NCBI GenBank assembly: GCA_964512225.1
Contig: CAZEKB010000032.1
Coordinates: forward strand, 1-64,000
Length of the DNA stretch: 64,000 nucleotides
Source: CAZEKB01 sp964512225
GTDB taxonomy: Bacteria; Myxococcota_A; UBA796; UBA9615
Direction: 5' to 3'
Positions 1 to 8,025 of this stretch are shown piece by piece. Each line of letters opens with the position of its first letter. Positions within the stretch are counted from its first letter, which is position 1. The position numbers and the translations under genes are program-made. Below the pieces are notes generated by a model. The model made no database searches and was not told the origin of the DNA. It saw nothing but the letters and a program-made list of their open reading frames with translations.

Positions 1-2
1 AG

Positions 3-1715
3 GCCTTCACGGTCTTCCCGGTCGACCGGGTGGTCAGGGGGAGGGTGTATGTGGGGAGGCTCGACCGGGGGGGGGGGGGGCGCTTGGGGGCGGGGGGGGG
101 GGGGGGGGCCGACGCGGCCCTGGCGCGCGCCGCCAACGGGGGCCAGACCACCGCCGCCGACGAGCGCCTGGAGGTCGTCGCCGTCGAGGCCGACCGCTTC
201 GTCGGAGCGGGGCGACTCGAGCCGTTCGTGCAGCTGCTCGCCAAGGAGTTCACGTGGGTGAAGACCCACACGATGCACCGGGCCCGGGGGATCTGGGCCT
301 CCCGCGGTCGCGTGTACGTGCCCGGGGGCGCCGAGGCGTCGCTGTCGGCCTACGCCCGCCCCGCGGAGGGCGTCCGCCTGCGCCGGGACTTCCAGGAGCG
401 CATGGAGGCCGCGGGCGTGTGGAACGAGGTCGAGAGCTACCTCGGGCCGGTCTCGTTCAACAGCTTCCTGGTGAAGTACCCCGAGGCCGACCGCATCCAC
501 AAGCGCATGCTCCGGGTGTCCCGCAAGGTCGACGCCCTGCGCGACTTCGTGCAGCAGAAGCAGGACCACCCGGCGGCGAAGAAGGCCCGGGTGATGCTGC
601 AGAAGGTATGCGCCGCGCTGTGGCGCGCGCAGAACCACTCCGTGTACTGGCACGGCGGCGCCCGGGGGAACGGCATCTACGACCCGCTCCTGCGGCAGCG
701 GGTGACGCGTGAGCTGCTGGCCGCGGAGCGGATCGTCGACAAGCTCCTCGGCGATCCCTCCACCAAGGGCTGGTATGGCGAGGCCGTGGACGTCGACGGC
801 GACGGCCGGGACGAGGCGGTCATCGCGACGCCCCACTTCGGGGCCGTCGTGCACGCGGGCCGCGGGGGCACCCTGTGGGAGCTCGATCTGCGTCAGCGCG
901 GGCTCCCGATCCAGACGTCCGTCGACGGCGGCGAAGAGCCCGAGCACCTGACCGGCGGGACCGACAAGGAGGTCAGCCTCGTCGACCGATTCGACCGGGC
1001 CGCGATCGACGATCGTGCGGTCGTCCCCGAGCTCGAGCACCTCGGGATCGGGCGGGCGCCGCGCGGGGCGCTCACGGACCACTTCTTCGCCCCCGAGGCG
1101 ACCGTCGACAGCTTCGCGTCCCGACGCTTCCCGGAGGTCGGGACGTTCGCTCGCGCGCCCTACGACCTGATGCGCATCCAGGGCCCCCAGAACGGCCACG
1201 CCTACGGGTCGGTCCTGCTCGGTCGCAGCGGCGTCGCCCGCGGCCTGAAGGGCTCGGACTCGCTCCTGCGGGTCGAGCGGGAGCTCCGCTTCGATCTGGA
1301 CCGGCCTCAGATCGAGGTGGTCCGCAGGGTCACGAACCGATCCCGCGAGGCGGCGTCCTTCTGGTACGGCCTCGAGTGGACGTTCGGCATCCCCTCCGGC
1401 CGCGCCGGATCGGTGACCCTCAAGACCTTCGACGCCGACGAGAACGAGCAGCTCCACACGCTCTCGGACGGGCCCCAGGACCTCGGCGAGCATCGCTGGT
1501 TCGAGTGGGTCGACGGGGCGGGCGGGCTCGCGATCGTCGTCGAGCTCGAGGAGCTCACCGGCTTGTGGTGGTGCCCCGTCCGCACCGTCGTCATGTCGCC
1601 GGACGGCTGGAAGCAGTCCATCCAGGGCCACAGCCTGGTCCTGCACCGCCGCGAGGAGCTCTGGGGCGAAGACTCCCGCAAGTTCGTGGTCAAGGCGTCC
1701 TTCCTGGACGCCTGA
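3..1715 (+). CDS. GH57-family alpha-glucan transferase/amylase, C-terminal part (5' truncated)
   Basis: The gene runs in from the left edge, so its catalytic barrel is off the window. What remains resembles the accessory half of family-57 glycoside hydrolases (4-alpha-glucanotransferase / amylase type), which act on alpha-1,4-glucans such as glycogen. A helical segment with WVKTHTMHRA and NSFLVKYPEADRIHKRML is DUF1925-like. The last ~280 residues form a beta-rich DUF1926-like domain with LWELDLR, FWYGLEWTFGIPSGRAG and GLWWCPVRTVVMSP. At the extreme edge FTVFPVDR resembles the conserved FTVFPI(D/N) stretch of the family, but it is separated from the rest by two long G runs (67-80 and 92-108) where the frame cannot be trusted. 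The glycine-rich peptide there is probably not real. It ends 21 bp before a convergent thioredoxin gene. Confidence 0.72.
   Translation, partial: AFTVFPVDRVVRGRVYVGRLDRGGGGRLGAGGGGGADAALARAANGGQTTAADERLEVVAVEADRFVGAGRLEPFVQLLAKEFTWVKTHTMHRARGIWASRGRVYVPGGAEASLSAYARPAEGVRLRRDFQERMEAAGVWNEVESYLGPVSFNSFLVKYPEADRIHKRMLRVSRKVDALRDFVQQKQDHPAAKKARVMLQKVCAALWRAQNHSVYWHGGARGNGIYDPLLRQRVTRELLAAERIVDKLLGDPSTKGWYGEAVDVDGDGRDEAVIATPHFGAVVHAGRGGTLWELDLRQRGLPIQTSVDGGEEPEHLTGGTDKEVSLVDRFDRAAIDDRAVVPELEHLGIGRAPRGALTDHFFAPEATVDSFASRRFPEVGTFARAPYDLMRIQGPQNGHAYGSVLLGRSGVARGLKGSDSLLRVERELRFDLDRPQIEVVRRVTNRSREAASFWYGLEWTFGIPSGRAGSVTLKTFDADENEQLHTLSDGPQDLGEHRWFEWVDGAGGLAIVVELEELTGLWWCPVRTVVMSPDGWKQSIQGHSLVLHRREELWGEDSRKFVVKASFLDA
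67..108. other. poly-G tracts, probable sequencing/assembly artefact
   Basis: G runs of 14 (67-80), 5 (86-90) and 17 (92-108) interrupted only by a few bases. They lie in a coding region whose family has no glycine run at this place. They sit near the window edge, as expected for a contig end built from two-colour Illumina reads that default to G. This is inference; a real homopolymer cannot be excluded from the sequence alone. Confidence 0.6.
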
Positions 1716-1736
1716 CCCGGGCGCTCGGCCCGGCGC

Positions 1737-3134
1737 TCAGCCCGCGACCAGGCTGTCGATGAGGGCGTCGGTGATCTGCGCGGGGTGGTTGCGGAAGACG
1801 ACCGTGCCGTCCTTGCCCACGACCGCCGCCGCGGGGATGCCGCTCACGTTGTAGGCCCGCGAGGTCCCCCCCGGGTCCACGACGATCGGATACGTGAGCC
1901 CGTTCTCCTCCGCGTACGTGCGCACGGAGTCGGTGGTCTGGCCCTTGCTGTGGCGGGTCACGGCGATGACCTGAACGCCCTTGTCCCGCCAGCGCTCCCA
2001 CTCCGCCTGGAGGACCGGCATGTGCTTGCGGCAGTGCGGACACCACGTGGCCCAGAACACCAGCACGACCACCTTCCCCTTCATCGACGCGAGGGTGCCG
2101 GGGGCGTCGCCCACGACCTCGGTGTACTCCAGCAGCGGCGCCTCCTTGCCGAGCAGCGCCAGCGCCTGGAGCTGGGAGCGAGCGCTGCGCGCCAGCCGCT
2201 CCTTCGGGTAGTCGTCGACCAGTCGCTGATACAGCCGCTCGGCGGCGTCGCCGTCCTTCGCGCCCTCGGCCGCCTTCGCCGCGTTGTAGAGCGCACGCGG
2301 GGCCGACCGCGAGTCGGGGAAGCGGGTCGCCAGCTCCAGAGCCGTCTTCTCGGCGCCGTCGACGTCCTTCAGCTCGCCCAGCATCGCCGCCTTGTTGAAC
2401 ATCGCGTCGGCGACGATCGGGTCCTGCGGCCACGCCGCGGCGGCGGCGTCGAAGCGCTCGGTCGCGGACGCGTAGCTCGCCTTCTTCGCGGCGTCGGGCG
2501 GGCCGCCGGGGGCTCCGAGGCGCTTGCCCTCCTGCATGAACGCGCGCCCCTCGGCCACGACGGCGTAGGCCTCGAAGCCGGACTTCGGGTGCTCGTCCCT
2601 CCACGCTCCGATCAGGGCGCGCCCGGGGGCGACCTCGCCGAGATCGATCTTCGCGCGGGCCAGCATGATCGTGACCGCCTCGCGCCACTTCTTGTCGGCG
2701 GACGCGGCGTGCAGCTTCGTGAGCAGGGGGCGGGCGGAGCGGGCGTTGCCCTTGGCCATGAACGCCGCCGCGCGGGTGTAGTCGTTCTTCGTGATCTGGT
2801 CCTCGAAGCCCCCGAGGATCGCCGCCGTCGTGAAGGCGTTGTCGGGGACCGCGGGCGCGGGCGGGGCCGCCTTCGCGTTCTTGCGCGCGAGGAGCTCCTT
2901 CTTCTCCTGGTCCGACAGGCGCTTGAGCGTCCCGCCGTCGACCTTCTTGGGGGCGTTCGCGGTCGCGTCCGCCTTGGCGACGACGGGGGCCGGGGCGGGC
3001 GCGGGCGCGGGGGCGTCGCCGCCGGCCATGAGCCGCCCGAGGACGAGCCCGACGACGAGCATCCCGATGCCGAAGGCGATCGACGTGGAGTTCAGCGACC
3101 CCGACGGCGGGGGAGGGGAGTTCTTGGCGGCCAT
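1737..3134 (-). CDS. Membrane-anchored TlpA-like thioredoxin with TPR-like repeats
   Basis: 465 residues. A short cytoplasmic N-terminus is followed by one membrane segment (about residues 18-38), then an Ala/Pro-rich linker. A long helical region follows with TPR-like helix pairs (for example DPIVADAMFNKAAMLGEL and SRSAPRALYNAAKAAEG). The C-terminal ~130 residues are a TlpA/ResA-type thioredoxin fold with the active site WCPHC near residue 365 in FWATWCPHCRKH, and a cis-proline region at GIPAAAVV. The expected site is the periplasm, as a thiol-disulfide reductant for envelope proteins or c-type cytochromes; the latter would fit the cytochromes at 51-61 kb, but that link is inference. The ATG is preceded by GAGGACG as a weak ribosome-binding site. 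Convergent with the GH57 gene. Confidence 0.85.
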   Translation of the reverse strand: MAAKNSPPPPSGSLNSTSIAFGIGMLVVGLVLGRLMAGGDAPAPAPAPAPVVAKADATANAPKKVDGGTLKRLSDQEKKELLARKNAKAAPPAPAVPDNAFTTAAILGGFEDQITKNDYTRAAAFMAKGNARSARPLLTKLHAASADKKWREAVTIMLARAKIDLGEVAPGRALIGAWRDEHPKSGFEAYAVVAEGRAFMQEGKRLGAPGGPPDAAKKASYASATERFDAAAAAWPQDPIVADAMFNKAAMLGELKDVDGAEKTALELATRFPDSRSAPRALYNAAKAAEGAKDGDAAERLYQRLVDDYPKERLARSARSQLQALALLGKEAPLLEYTEVVGDAPGTLASMKGKVVVLVFWATWCPHCRKHMPVLQAEWERWRDKGVQVIAVTRHSKGQTTDSVRTYAEENGLTYPIVVDPGGTSRAYNVSGIPAAAVVGKDGTVVFRNHPAQITDALIDSLVAG

Positions 3135-3253
3135 GCTTCGTCCTCGAGGTGCCCGCGCGTCGTGCGGATCGGGCGGCGCGACCTTAATGCGCGACCCGAC
3201 GGCTGTCGAGGAGGGAACGTCCGCGACGGGGGGCGATCCGGAGCACGTCGAGA

Positions 3254-3259
3254 TACACT
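3254..3259 (+). promoter_or_regulatory. -10-like hexamer TACACT, possibly leaderless
   Basis: TACACT (4 of 6 to TATAAT) ends 9 bases before the ATG of the glycosyltransferase at 3269. No Shine-Dalgarno sequence lies between them and no good -35 is visible. If used, transcription would begin at or within a few bases of the start codon. Confidence 0.3.
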
Positions 3260-3268
3260 GCCCGGCCG

Positions 3269-4000
3269 ATGAGTGCCCCGTTCCTCGCGTTGATCATCCC
3301 CGCGTACAACGAGGAGGAGCGCCTCCCCCTCACGCTTCCGGGAGTCCTCGAGCACCTCCGCGCGGCCGACTACACCTGGGAGGTCCGCGTCGTCGACGAC
3401 GGCTCCGCGGACTGCACGTGCGACTACGTCGAACGGTTCATCGCCGAGAACGACGAGCCCCGCTTCATCCTCCAGCGAGAACCGCACCGCGGCAAGGGCG
3501 GCGCCGTGCGGGCGGGGATGCTCGCGTCCGCGGCGCGCTGGCGGTTCCTGTGCGACGCCGACTTCTCGATGCCGGTGCACGAGGTCGACCGCTTCCTCCC
3601 GCCCTACCTGGACGAATACGACATCGCCATCGGCTCCCGCGAGGGCCCCGGGGCCCAGCGGGTGGGCGAGCCCTGGAATCGCCACCTGATGGGGCGGGTG
3701 TTCAACGGGATCATCCGCGGCCTCCTGGTGCCCGGCCTGGACGACACCCAGTGCGGGTTCAAGTGCTTCTCCGGCGCCGCCGCGGATACGCTCTTCGCCC
3801 AGCAGACGATCGAGGGTTTCGCGTTCGACGTCGAGGTCCTGTACCTCGCCCGCAAGGAGGGCCTCGAGATCGTCGAGGTGCCGATCACCTGGCACTACGA
3901 CGACGTCAGCAAGGTGCGTCCGTTCCGAGACACGAAGCGGATGCTGGGCGAGGTGCTGCGGATCCGCGCGAACGACCTGCAGGGCAAGTACGGGGGCTGA
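3269..4000 (+). CDS. GT2 family glycosyltransferase (dolichyl/polyprenyl-phosphate sugar synthase-like)
   Basis: 243 residues, a complete GT-A fold. The N-terminus has ALIIPAYNEEERLPLT, followed by VVDDGSADCT (nucleotide-sugar binding), GKGGAVRAGML, the metal-binding DADFSMP, an SRE motif and CGFKCFSG. This pattern is typical of dolichyl-phosphate or undecaprenyl-phosphate glucosyl/mannosyl transferases, which load a sugar onto a lipid carrier at the inner face of the membrane. It directly precedes (0 bp) an integral-membrane glycosyltransferase that could use the lipid-linked sugar. The ATG has no ribosome-binding site, only a -10-like TACACT 9 bases upstream. Confidence 0.88.
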   Translation: MSAPFLALIIPAYNEEERLPLTLPGVLEHLRAADYTWEVRVVDDGSADCTCDYVERFIAENDEPRFILQREPHRGKGGAVRAGMLASAARWRFLCDADFSMPVHEVDRFLPPYLDEYDIAIGSREGPGAQRVGEPWNRHLMGRVFNGIIRGLLVPGLDDTQCGFKCFSGAAADTLFAQQTIEGFAFDVEVLYLARKEGLEIVEVPITWHYDDVSKVRPFRDTKRMLGEVLRIRANDLQGKYGG

Positions 4001-5374
4001 TTGTCTCCCCGGGTGGCCTTCCACGCGCTCGGCGCCGCCCTCCTGGGCCTCGCGGTCGCGTCGACGACCCTCGACCCCTTCACGGAGAACGTGCCCGTCT
4101 GGCTGTGGCTCATGCTGGCGAGCGGGCTCCCCTTCTTCGTGCTCGCTCGCCGGTGCCGCGCGAACGACATCGCCCGCCTCGAGGCCGAAGCCGCGGAGCC
4201 CGACGACGACGTCCCGCCCCCCGAGCCCGTCCTCGACGCCTACGGCCGTCGCCGACGCCCCCCGAAGCCCATCCGCTGGGCGCCGATCGCGGGGGTCCTC
4301 TTCTGGGCTCTCCTGCTGCGCCTCGCGCTGCTCTCCACGGCCCCCACCCTGTCGGACGACGTGCACCGCTACGTCTGGGAGGGCCGCGTCACGTCGATGG
4401 GCGGCGACCCGTTCGACCAGTCGCCGATGGATCCGGAGCTCGCGCCCCTCATCGTCGACGCCCCGGAGTGGCAGCACATCAACCACCGAGAACTGCCCGC
4501 GATCTACCCGCCCGCGGCGCAGTGGGTCTTCGCCGGGATCGCCTCGCTCGCCGCCGACGCCGCGAGCTTCCGCGCGGCGATGGTCGGCATCGACCTCGTC
4601 ACGATCCTCGTCCTGTGCGTGTTGTTGCAGGTCCGCGGCCTGCCGACCCGCCGCGCCGTGCTGTACGCGTGGCACCCGCTCGTGGTCGTGGAGGTGGCCG
4701 GCTCGGGCCACTACGAACCGCTCGCCATCCTCCCGGTGCTCGCCGCCCTGATCGCCTGGACACTGCGGGCGCCCCTGGCGTCCTTCGGCTTCGCCGGGCT
4801 CGCGTTCGCGACGAAGTACGTGGGGGCCGCCGTCGCGCTCTTCGTGGGCCGGTTCCTGGCCGCCCGTCGGCGCTGGGGCCGCGCGGCCCTCGGCTTCCTC
4901 GTCCTGGCCCTCGTGGCGGGCATCCTCGCCGTCCCGTTCGCCCTGGACGGGACCCCGCCGTTCGGCTCGCTGGGCACGTACGCGGCGAAGTGGGCCCACA
5001 ACGGCAGCGTCTTCCCGGTGCTCGCGGCGTACGTCGGCTTTCAGCCCGCGCGGCTCGTCGTGGCCGTGCTCCTGGTGATGTGGACCCTGCGGGTCCTCTC
5101 GCGGGATCGGGATCCGGCCCAGGGCTTCTTCATGCTCTTCGTGGGCATCGTCGCCCTCAGCCCGGTCGTGCACCCCTGGTACGCGCTCTGGCTGATCGTC
5201 CTGCTGCCGCTCTTTCCTCGCCCGTCGGTGACGCTCTTCAGCGTCCTGCTCCCGCTCTCCTACCTGGTCTGGACGGCAGAGGCGGCAGCGGAGGGGTGGT
5301 CGCTGCCGGGCTGGGTGCCGTGGGTGGAGTATGGGCTCCCGCTGGTGGTGTGGCAGCTGACCGAGCGTTCATGA
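4001..5374 (+). CDS. Integral-membrane GT87/GT-C type mannosyltransferase-like protein
   Basis: 457 residues with about ten hydrophobic segments. An early DD motif (TLSDDVHRYVWEGRV) sits at the expected first periplasmic loop of GT-C/GT87 polyprenyl-sugar-dependent transferases. Other typical pieces are HPLVVVEVAGSGHYEPLAI, FATKYVGAAVALF and VVHPWYALWLIVLLPLF. The gene follows the GT2 stop codon immediately (TGA then TTG at 4001); a GTG at 4013 is an alternative start. Pairing with the preceding GT2 suggests synthesis and then use of a polyprenyl-phosphate sugar in envelope glycan assembly. Its 3' end overlaps the convergent GT2 gene by 137 bp. Confidence 0.8.
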   Translation: MSPRVAFHALGAALLGLAVASTTLDPFTENVPVWLWLMLASGLPFFVLARRCRANDIARLEAEAAEPDDDVPPPEPVLDAYGRRRRPPKPIRWAPIAGVLFWALLLRLALLSTAPTLSDDVHRYVWEGRVTSMGGDPFDQSPMDPELAPLIVDAPEWQHINHRELPAIYPPAAQWVFAGIASLAADAASFRAAMVGIDLVTILVLCVLLQVRGLPTRRAVLYAWHPLVVVEVAGSGHYEPLAILPVLAALIAWTLRAPLASFGFAGLAFATKYVGAAVALFVGRFLAARRRWGRAALGFLVLALVAGILAVPFALDGTPPFGSLGTYAAKWAHNGSVFPVLAAYVGFQPARLVVAVLLVMWTLRVLSRDRDPAQGFFMLFVGIVALSPVVHPWYALWLIVLLPLFPRPSVTLFSVLLPLSYLVWTAEAAAEGWSLPGWVPWVEYGLPLVVWQLTERS

Positions 5375-6842
5375 CGGGCACCGGCTTCAGGGGCGGGGGG
5401 CGCAGGGCGGGCACGATCGAGCCGCCCCCGAGGACGAAGAACATCGTCGCGAACAGCACGAGGAAGGGGACGGCCGCGGGCAGCCCCCGCGCCACCACGA
5501 GGACGACCGCGGCGAGGTAGTAGACACCGACCCCCGCCTCGACCCAGGCCTGGACGCCCGCGGGCATCCGGTACTTCCTCATGCCTCGCAGGCCGCCCTT
5601 CGGCGTGCGCACGAACGGCGACTCTCGACCCCGCAGCGCCTCGATCACGGCGCGAGCGTTGTTGGGCGTCAGGGCCGCGCCGAGCGCGATGACGAAGGGC
5701 ACCAGCGCCAGCCGCGGGACCCAGCGCTCCCGGTCGACCTCGCGCTCGCTCAGGGCGTAGAAGAGGAGCAGGTTGAACGTGGCCGCGACGAACACCGGGA
5801 CGTCCACCGACAGCCACAGCAGCCAATCTCCGGCGCTCCTCAGCAGGATCGCCGGGGGGAGCAACAGCATCAGCGCGACCATCCCCAGGTACGCGAGGTT
5901 GTTGCACATGTGGAACGTCGCCTCGATCTTGGTCGACAGCGGCTGCGCGCTCCGCCAGACGCGGGGCAGGAGCTTGCGGGCGGCCTGGATCGAGCCCTTG
6001 GCCCACCGGTGCTGCTGCGACTTGAAGGCCGTGGCGTCCGGCGGCAGCTCGGCGGGCACGACGAGATCCTGCAGATAGACGAAGCGCCAGCCCTTCAGCT
6101 GGGCGCGGTAGGAGAGGTCGAGGTCCTCGCAGAGCGTATCCGCGGCCCAGCCGCCCGCCTCGTCGATCGCGTCCCGTCGCCACACCCCCGCGGTGCCGTT
6201 GAAGTTGAAGAACCGGCCCGCCCGGAACCGTGCCCCGTGCTCCATCACGAAGTGCCCGTCGAGCAGCACGGCCTGAGCGCGCGTGAGCAGCCCGTCCCCC
6301 CGGTTGATGTGGCCCCAGCGGGCCTGGACCATGCCCACGCGCGCGTCCTTCACGAGCGGCCGCAGGGCGTGTCGCAGGAACTCGGGCTGGGGGATGAAGT
6401 CGGCGTCGAACATCGCCACGAAGGGGGCGTGGTCCAGCTCGAGCCCCGCCTTGAGCGCCCCCGCCTTGTACCCGCTGCGGTCGTCCCGGCGAACGTGCGT
6501 GATGTGCACGCCCGCCCGCTGGTGCCGCCGCACGGCCCGCGCGACCACCTCGACCGTCTCGTCGGTGGAGTCGTCCAGGACCTGGATCCGCAGTCGGTCC
6601 GCGGGCCAGTCGAACGCGGCCACCGAGTCGATGAGACGCTCGATGACGAAGCGCTCGTTGAAGATCGGGAGCTGGACGAGGACGGAGGGACACTCGGCGT
6701 CCGTCAGCTCGGCGGCCAGCGGCACGTGCCGGTCCCGGTGGAGGAAGTAGAGGATCACCAGCGTCAGCCGGTGGATCCCGAAGACCCCGAGCAGGACGAC
6801 CGTGACGAAGTACAGGCTCAGCAGCAGCGTATCGAACGTCAT
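5238..6842 (-). CDS. Cellulose-synthase-like GT2 membrane glycosyltransferase
   Basis: 534 residues. One N-terminal membrane helix (LLLSLYFVTVVLLGVFGI) is followed by a GT-A domain with VLVQLPIFNERFVIERLI, the nucleotide-binding VLDDSTDETVE, the metal-binding FDADFIPQ, the acceptor motif CEDLDLSYR and the product-channel motif QQHRWAKGS (QxxRW). Four or more C-terminal membrane helices follow, with the layout of processive beta-glycan synthases and glucomannan synthases. The last ~45 residues are Pro/Ala/Thr-rich, without family similarity, and lie antisense to the end of the GT87 gene. The ATG overlaps the upstream alpha/beta hydrolase stop by 4 bp (ATGA), so the two are translationally coupled. 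Confidence 0.88.
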   Translation of the reverse strand: MTFDTLLLSLYFVTVVLLGVFGIHRLTLVILYFLHRDRHVPLAAELTDAECPSVLVQLPIFNERFVIERLIDSVAAFDWPADRLRIQVLDDSTDETVEVVARAVRRHQRAGVHITHVRRDDRSGYKAGALKAGLELDHAPFVAMFDADFIPQPEFLRHALRPLVKDARVGMVQARWGHINRGDGLLTRAQAVLLDGHFVMEHGARFRAGRFFNFNGTAGVWRRDAIDEAGGWAADTLCEDLDLSYRAQLKGWRFVYLQDLVVPAELPPDATAFKSQQHRWAKGSIQAARKLLPRVWRSAQPLSTKIEATFHMCNNLAYLGMVALMLLLPPAILLRSAGDWLLWLSVDVPVFVAATFNLLLFYALSEREVDRERWVPRLALVPFVIALGAALTPNNARAVIEALRGRESPFVRTPKGGLRGMRKYRMPAGVQAWVEAGVGVYYLAAVVLVVARGLPAAVPFLVLFATMFFVLGGGSIVPALRPPPLKPVPVMNARSAATPPAGAHTPPTAPSPAATTPPLPPLPSRPGRRAGAGR

Positions 6843-7954
6843 CGTTGCACCATGGGAGCGGGCGGCGCCGCGGAGCGTTTCATGCGGCCTCCACGAAGGC
6901 TCGGTTCGGGGCCGGAGAGCCAGTCGACGAGGTCGGGCACGACGACGCGCACCGCCGCCTCGCTCGAGATCAGATCGGCGTGCCCGAAGGTCGGCTCGTC
7001 GCGACCCTCCCCGTAGACCCGGACGCCCGCCACGGGGGCGCAGGACTCCACGAAGGCCGGGTGCACGGCGGGGGGCGGGGCGAGGCGGTCCTTCGTCCCC
7101 CCGAGCACGAGCAGCGGGACGCTGATCGCGCCCGACGATTGGGCCTCACCCGATCGCATGCGGTCGAAGAACCAGGTCGGGATCCGCGCGGCGTTGTCCT
7201 GCACGGCGTGCCGGGCGAGCGCGAGCTGCTCACGCCGCGTATTGAACTCGCCGTTGCTCGCGAAGTAGACGAACGGGCGCGCGTGCACCGCGATCGCGGG
7301 CAGGCCGAACTGCGCGAGCGCCCGGAGGCTCGTGGACCGAAGCGCCCGCAGCGTCGCGGTGACGACGCCCACCAGGCCGAGGGGCGGGACCTTGGCCAGG
7401 TGACCGAAGCGCACGGGCGTCCCCATCGTCACGACCCGGTGGAGCGCCCTACACCCGCGGTCGGCCGCGTATCGGTAGACGACGATGCCCCCCATGGAGT
7501 GACCCACCCAGGACACCCGGGGCGCGCCGCTGAGGGCCCGGACCCCGTCGATGATGGCGGGGAGGTCGAAGCGGGCGATGTCGTCCAGCTCGTAGTCCCA
7601 GCGGCCGGGGGTGTCGTCTCCGTCCGGCGGGAGCGCGGAGTCCGTGGATCGGTACTCGGCGATCCACACGTCGAAGCCGAGGGCCGCCAGCCGCCGCGCG
7701 ACCGACCCGCCCTCGGAGAGCGACCAGCAGGCGGCGTTCATCATCAGCCCGTGGCCGAGGATGACGGGCGGCGCGTCCCGGACCGAGCCGGCGGGGGGGA
7801 TGCGGTGCACCGTGAGGGTCCACCCGTCCTCGGTCACCACGGGGTGGCGCTCGTCGCCCTCGGGCCGACGCCCCAACGCCGCGCCGATGCCGCCCGCGGC
7901 GGCGATCCACGCGACCGCGACGGCGGCGAGGGCGGGCAGCAGCCAGGACAGCAC
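6839..7954 (-). CDS. Membrane-anchored alpha/beta hydrolase (lipase/esterase-like)
   Basis: 371 residues. An N-terminal hydrophobic segment (LLPALAAVAVAWIAAAGGIG) acts as an anchor or signal. It is followed by an alpha/beta hydrolase fold with the oxyanion-side ILGHGLMMNAACW, the nucleophile elbow GHSMGG, a D in GGTKDRLAPP and a late H in FGHADLI as the probable Ser-Asp-His triad. The TEDGWTLTVHRIPP opening and the cap region resemble lysosomal-acid-lipase-like and myxobacterial lipase-like esterases. The substrate is unknown. It is first in a two-gene unit with the downstream cellulose-synthase-like transferase (4-bp overlap), so an envelope lipid or acylated glycan substrate is a reasonable guess. 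Confidence 0.8.
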   Translation of the reverse strand: MLSWLLPALAAVAVAWIAAAGGIGAALGRRPEGDERHPVVTEDGWTLTVHRIPPAGSVRDAPPVILGHGLMMNAACWSLSEGGSVARRLAALGFDVWIAEYRSTDSALPPDGDDTPGRWDYELDDIARFDLPAIIDGVRALSGAPRVSWVGHSMGGIVVYRYAADRGCRALHRVVTMGTPVRFGHLAKVPPLGLVGVVTATLRALRSTSLRALAQFGLPAIAVHARPFVYFASNGEFNTRREQLALARHAVQDNAARIPTWFFDRMRSGEAQSSGAISVPLLVLGGTKDRLAPPPAVHPAFVESCAPVAGVRVYGEGRDEPTFGHADLISSEAAVRVVVPDLVDWLSGPEPSLRGGRMKRSAAPPAPMVQR

Positions 7955-7973
7955 GACGGGACTCCCGAGAACG

Positions 7974-8004
7974 CGATGCGCCGGCTACGAAGGCCGGCGC
8001 ATCG
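7974..8004 (-). terminator. Perfect 12-bp hairpin downstream of rpoD
   Basis: A 12-bp perfect inverted repeat (CGATGCGCCGGC and its complement) with a 7-base loop, 21 bp past the rpoD stop on the minus strand. No T tract follows, so it may work with Rho or as an mRNA 3'-end stabiliser instead of a classical intrinsic terminator. Confidence 0.55.
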
Positions 8005-8025
8005 GAAGGAACGAGCGGGGGTGGG

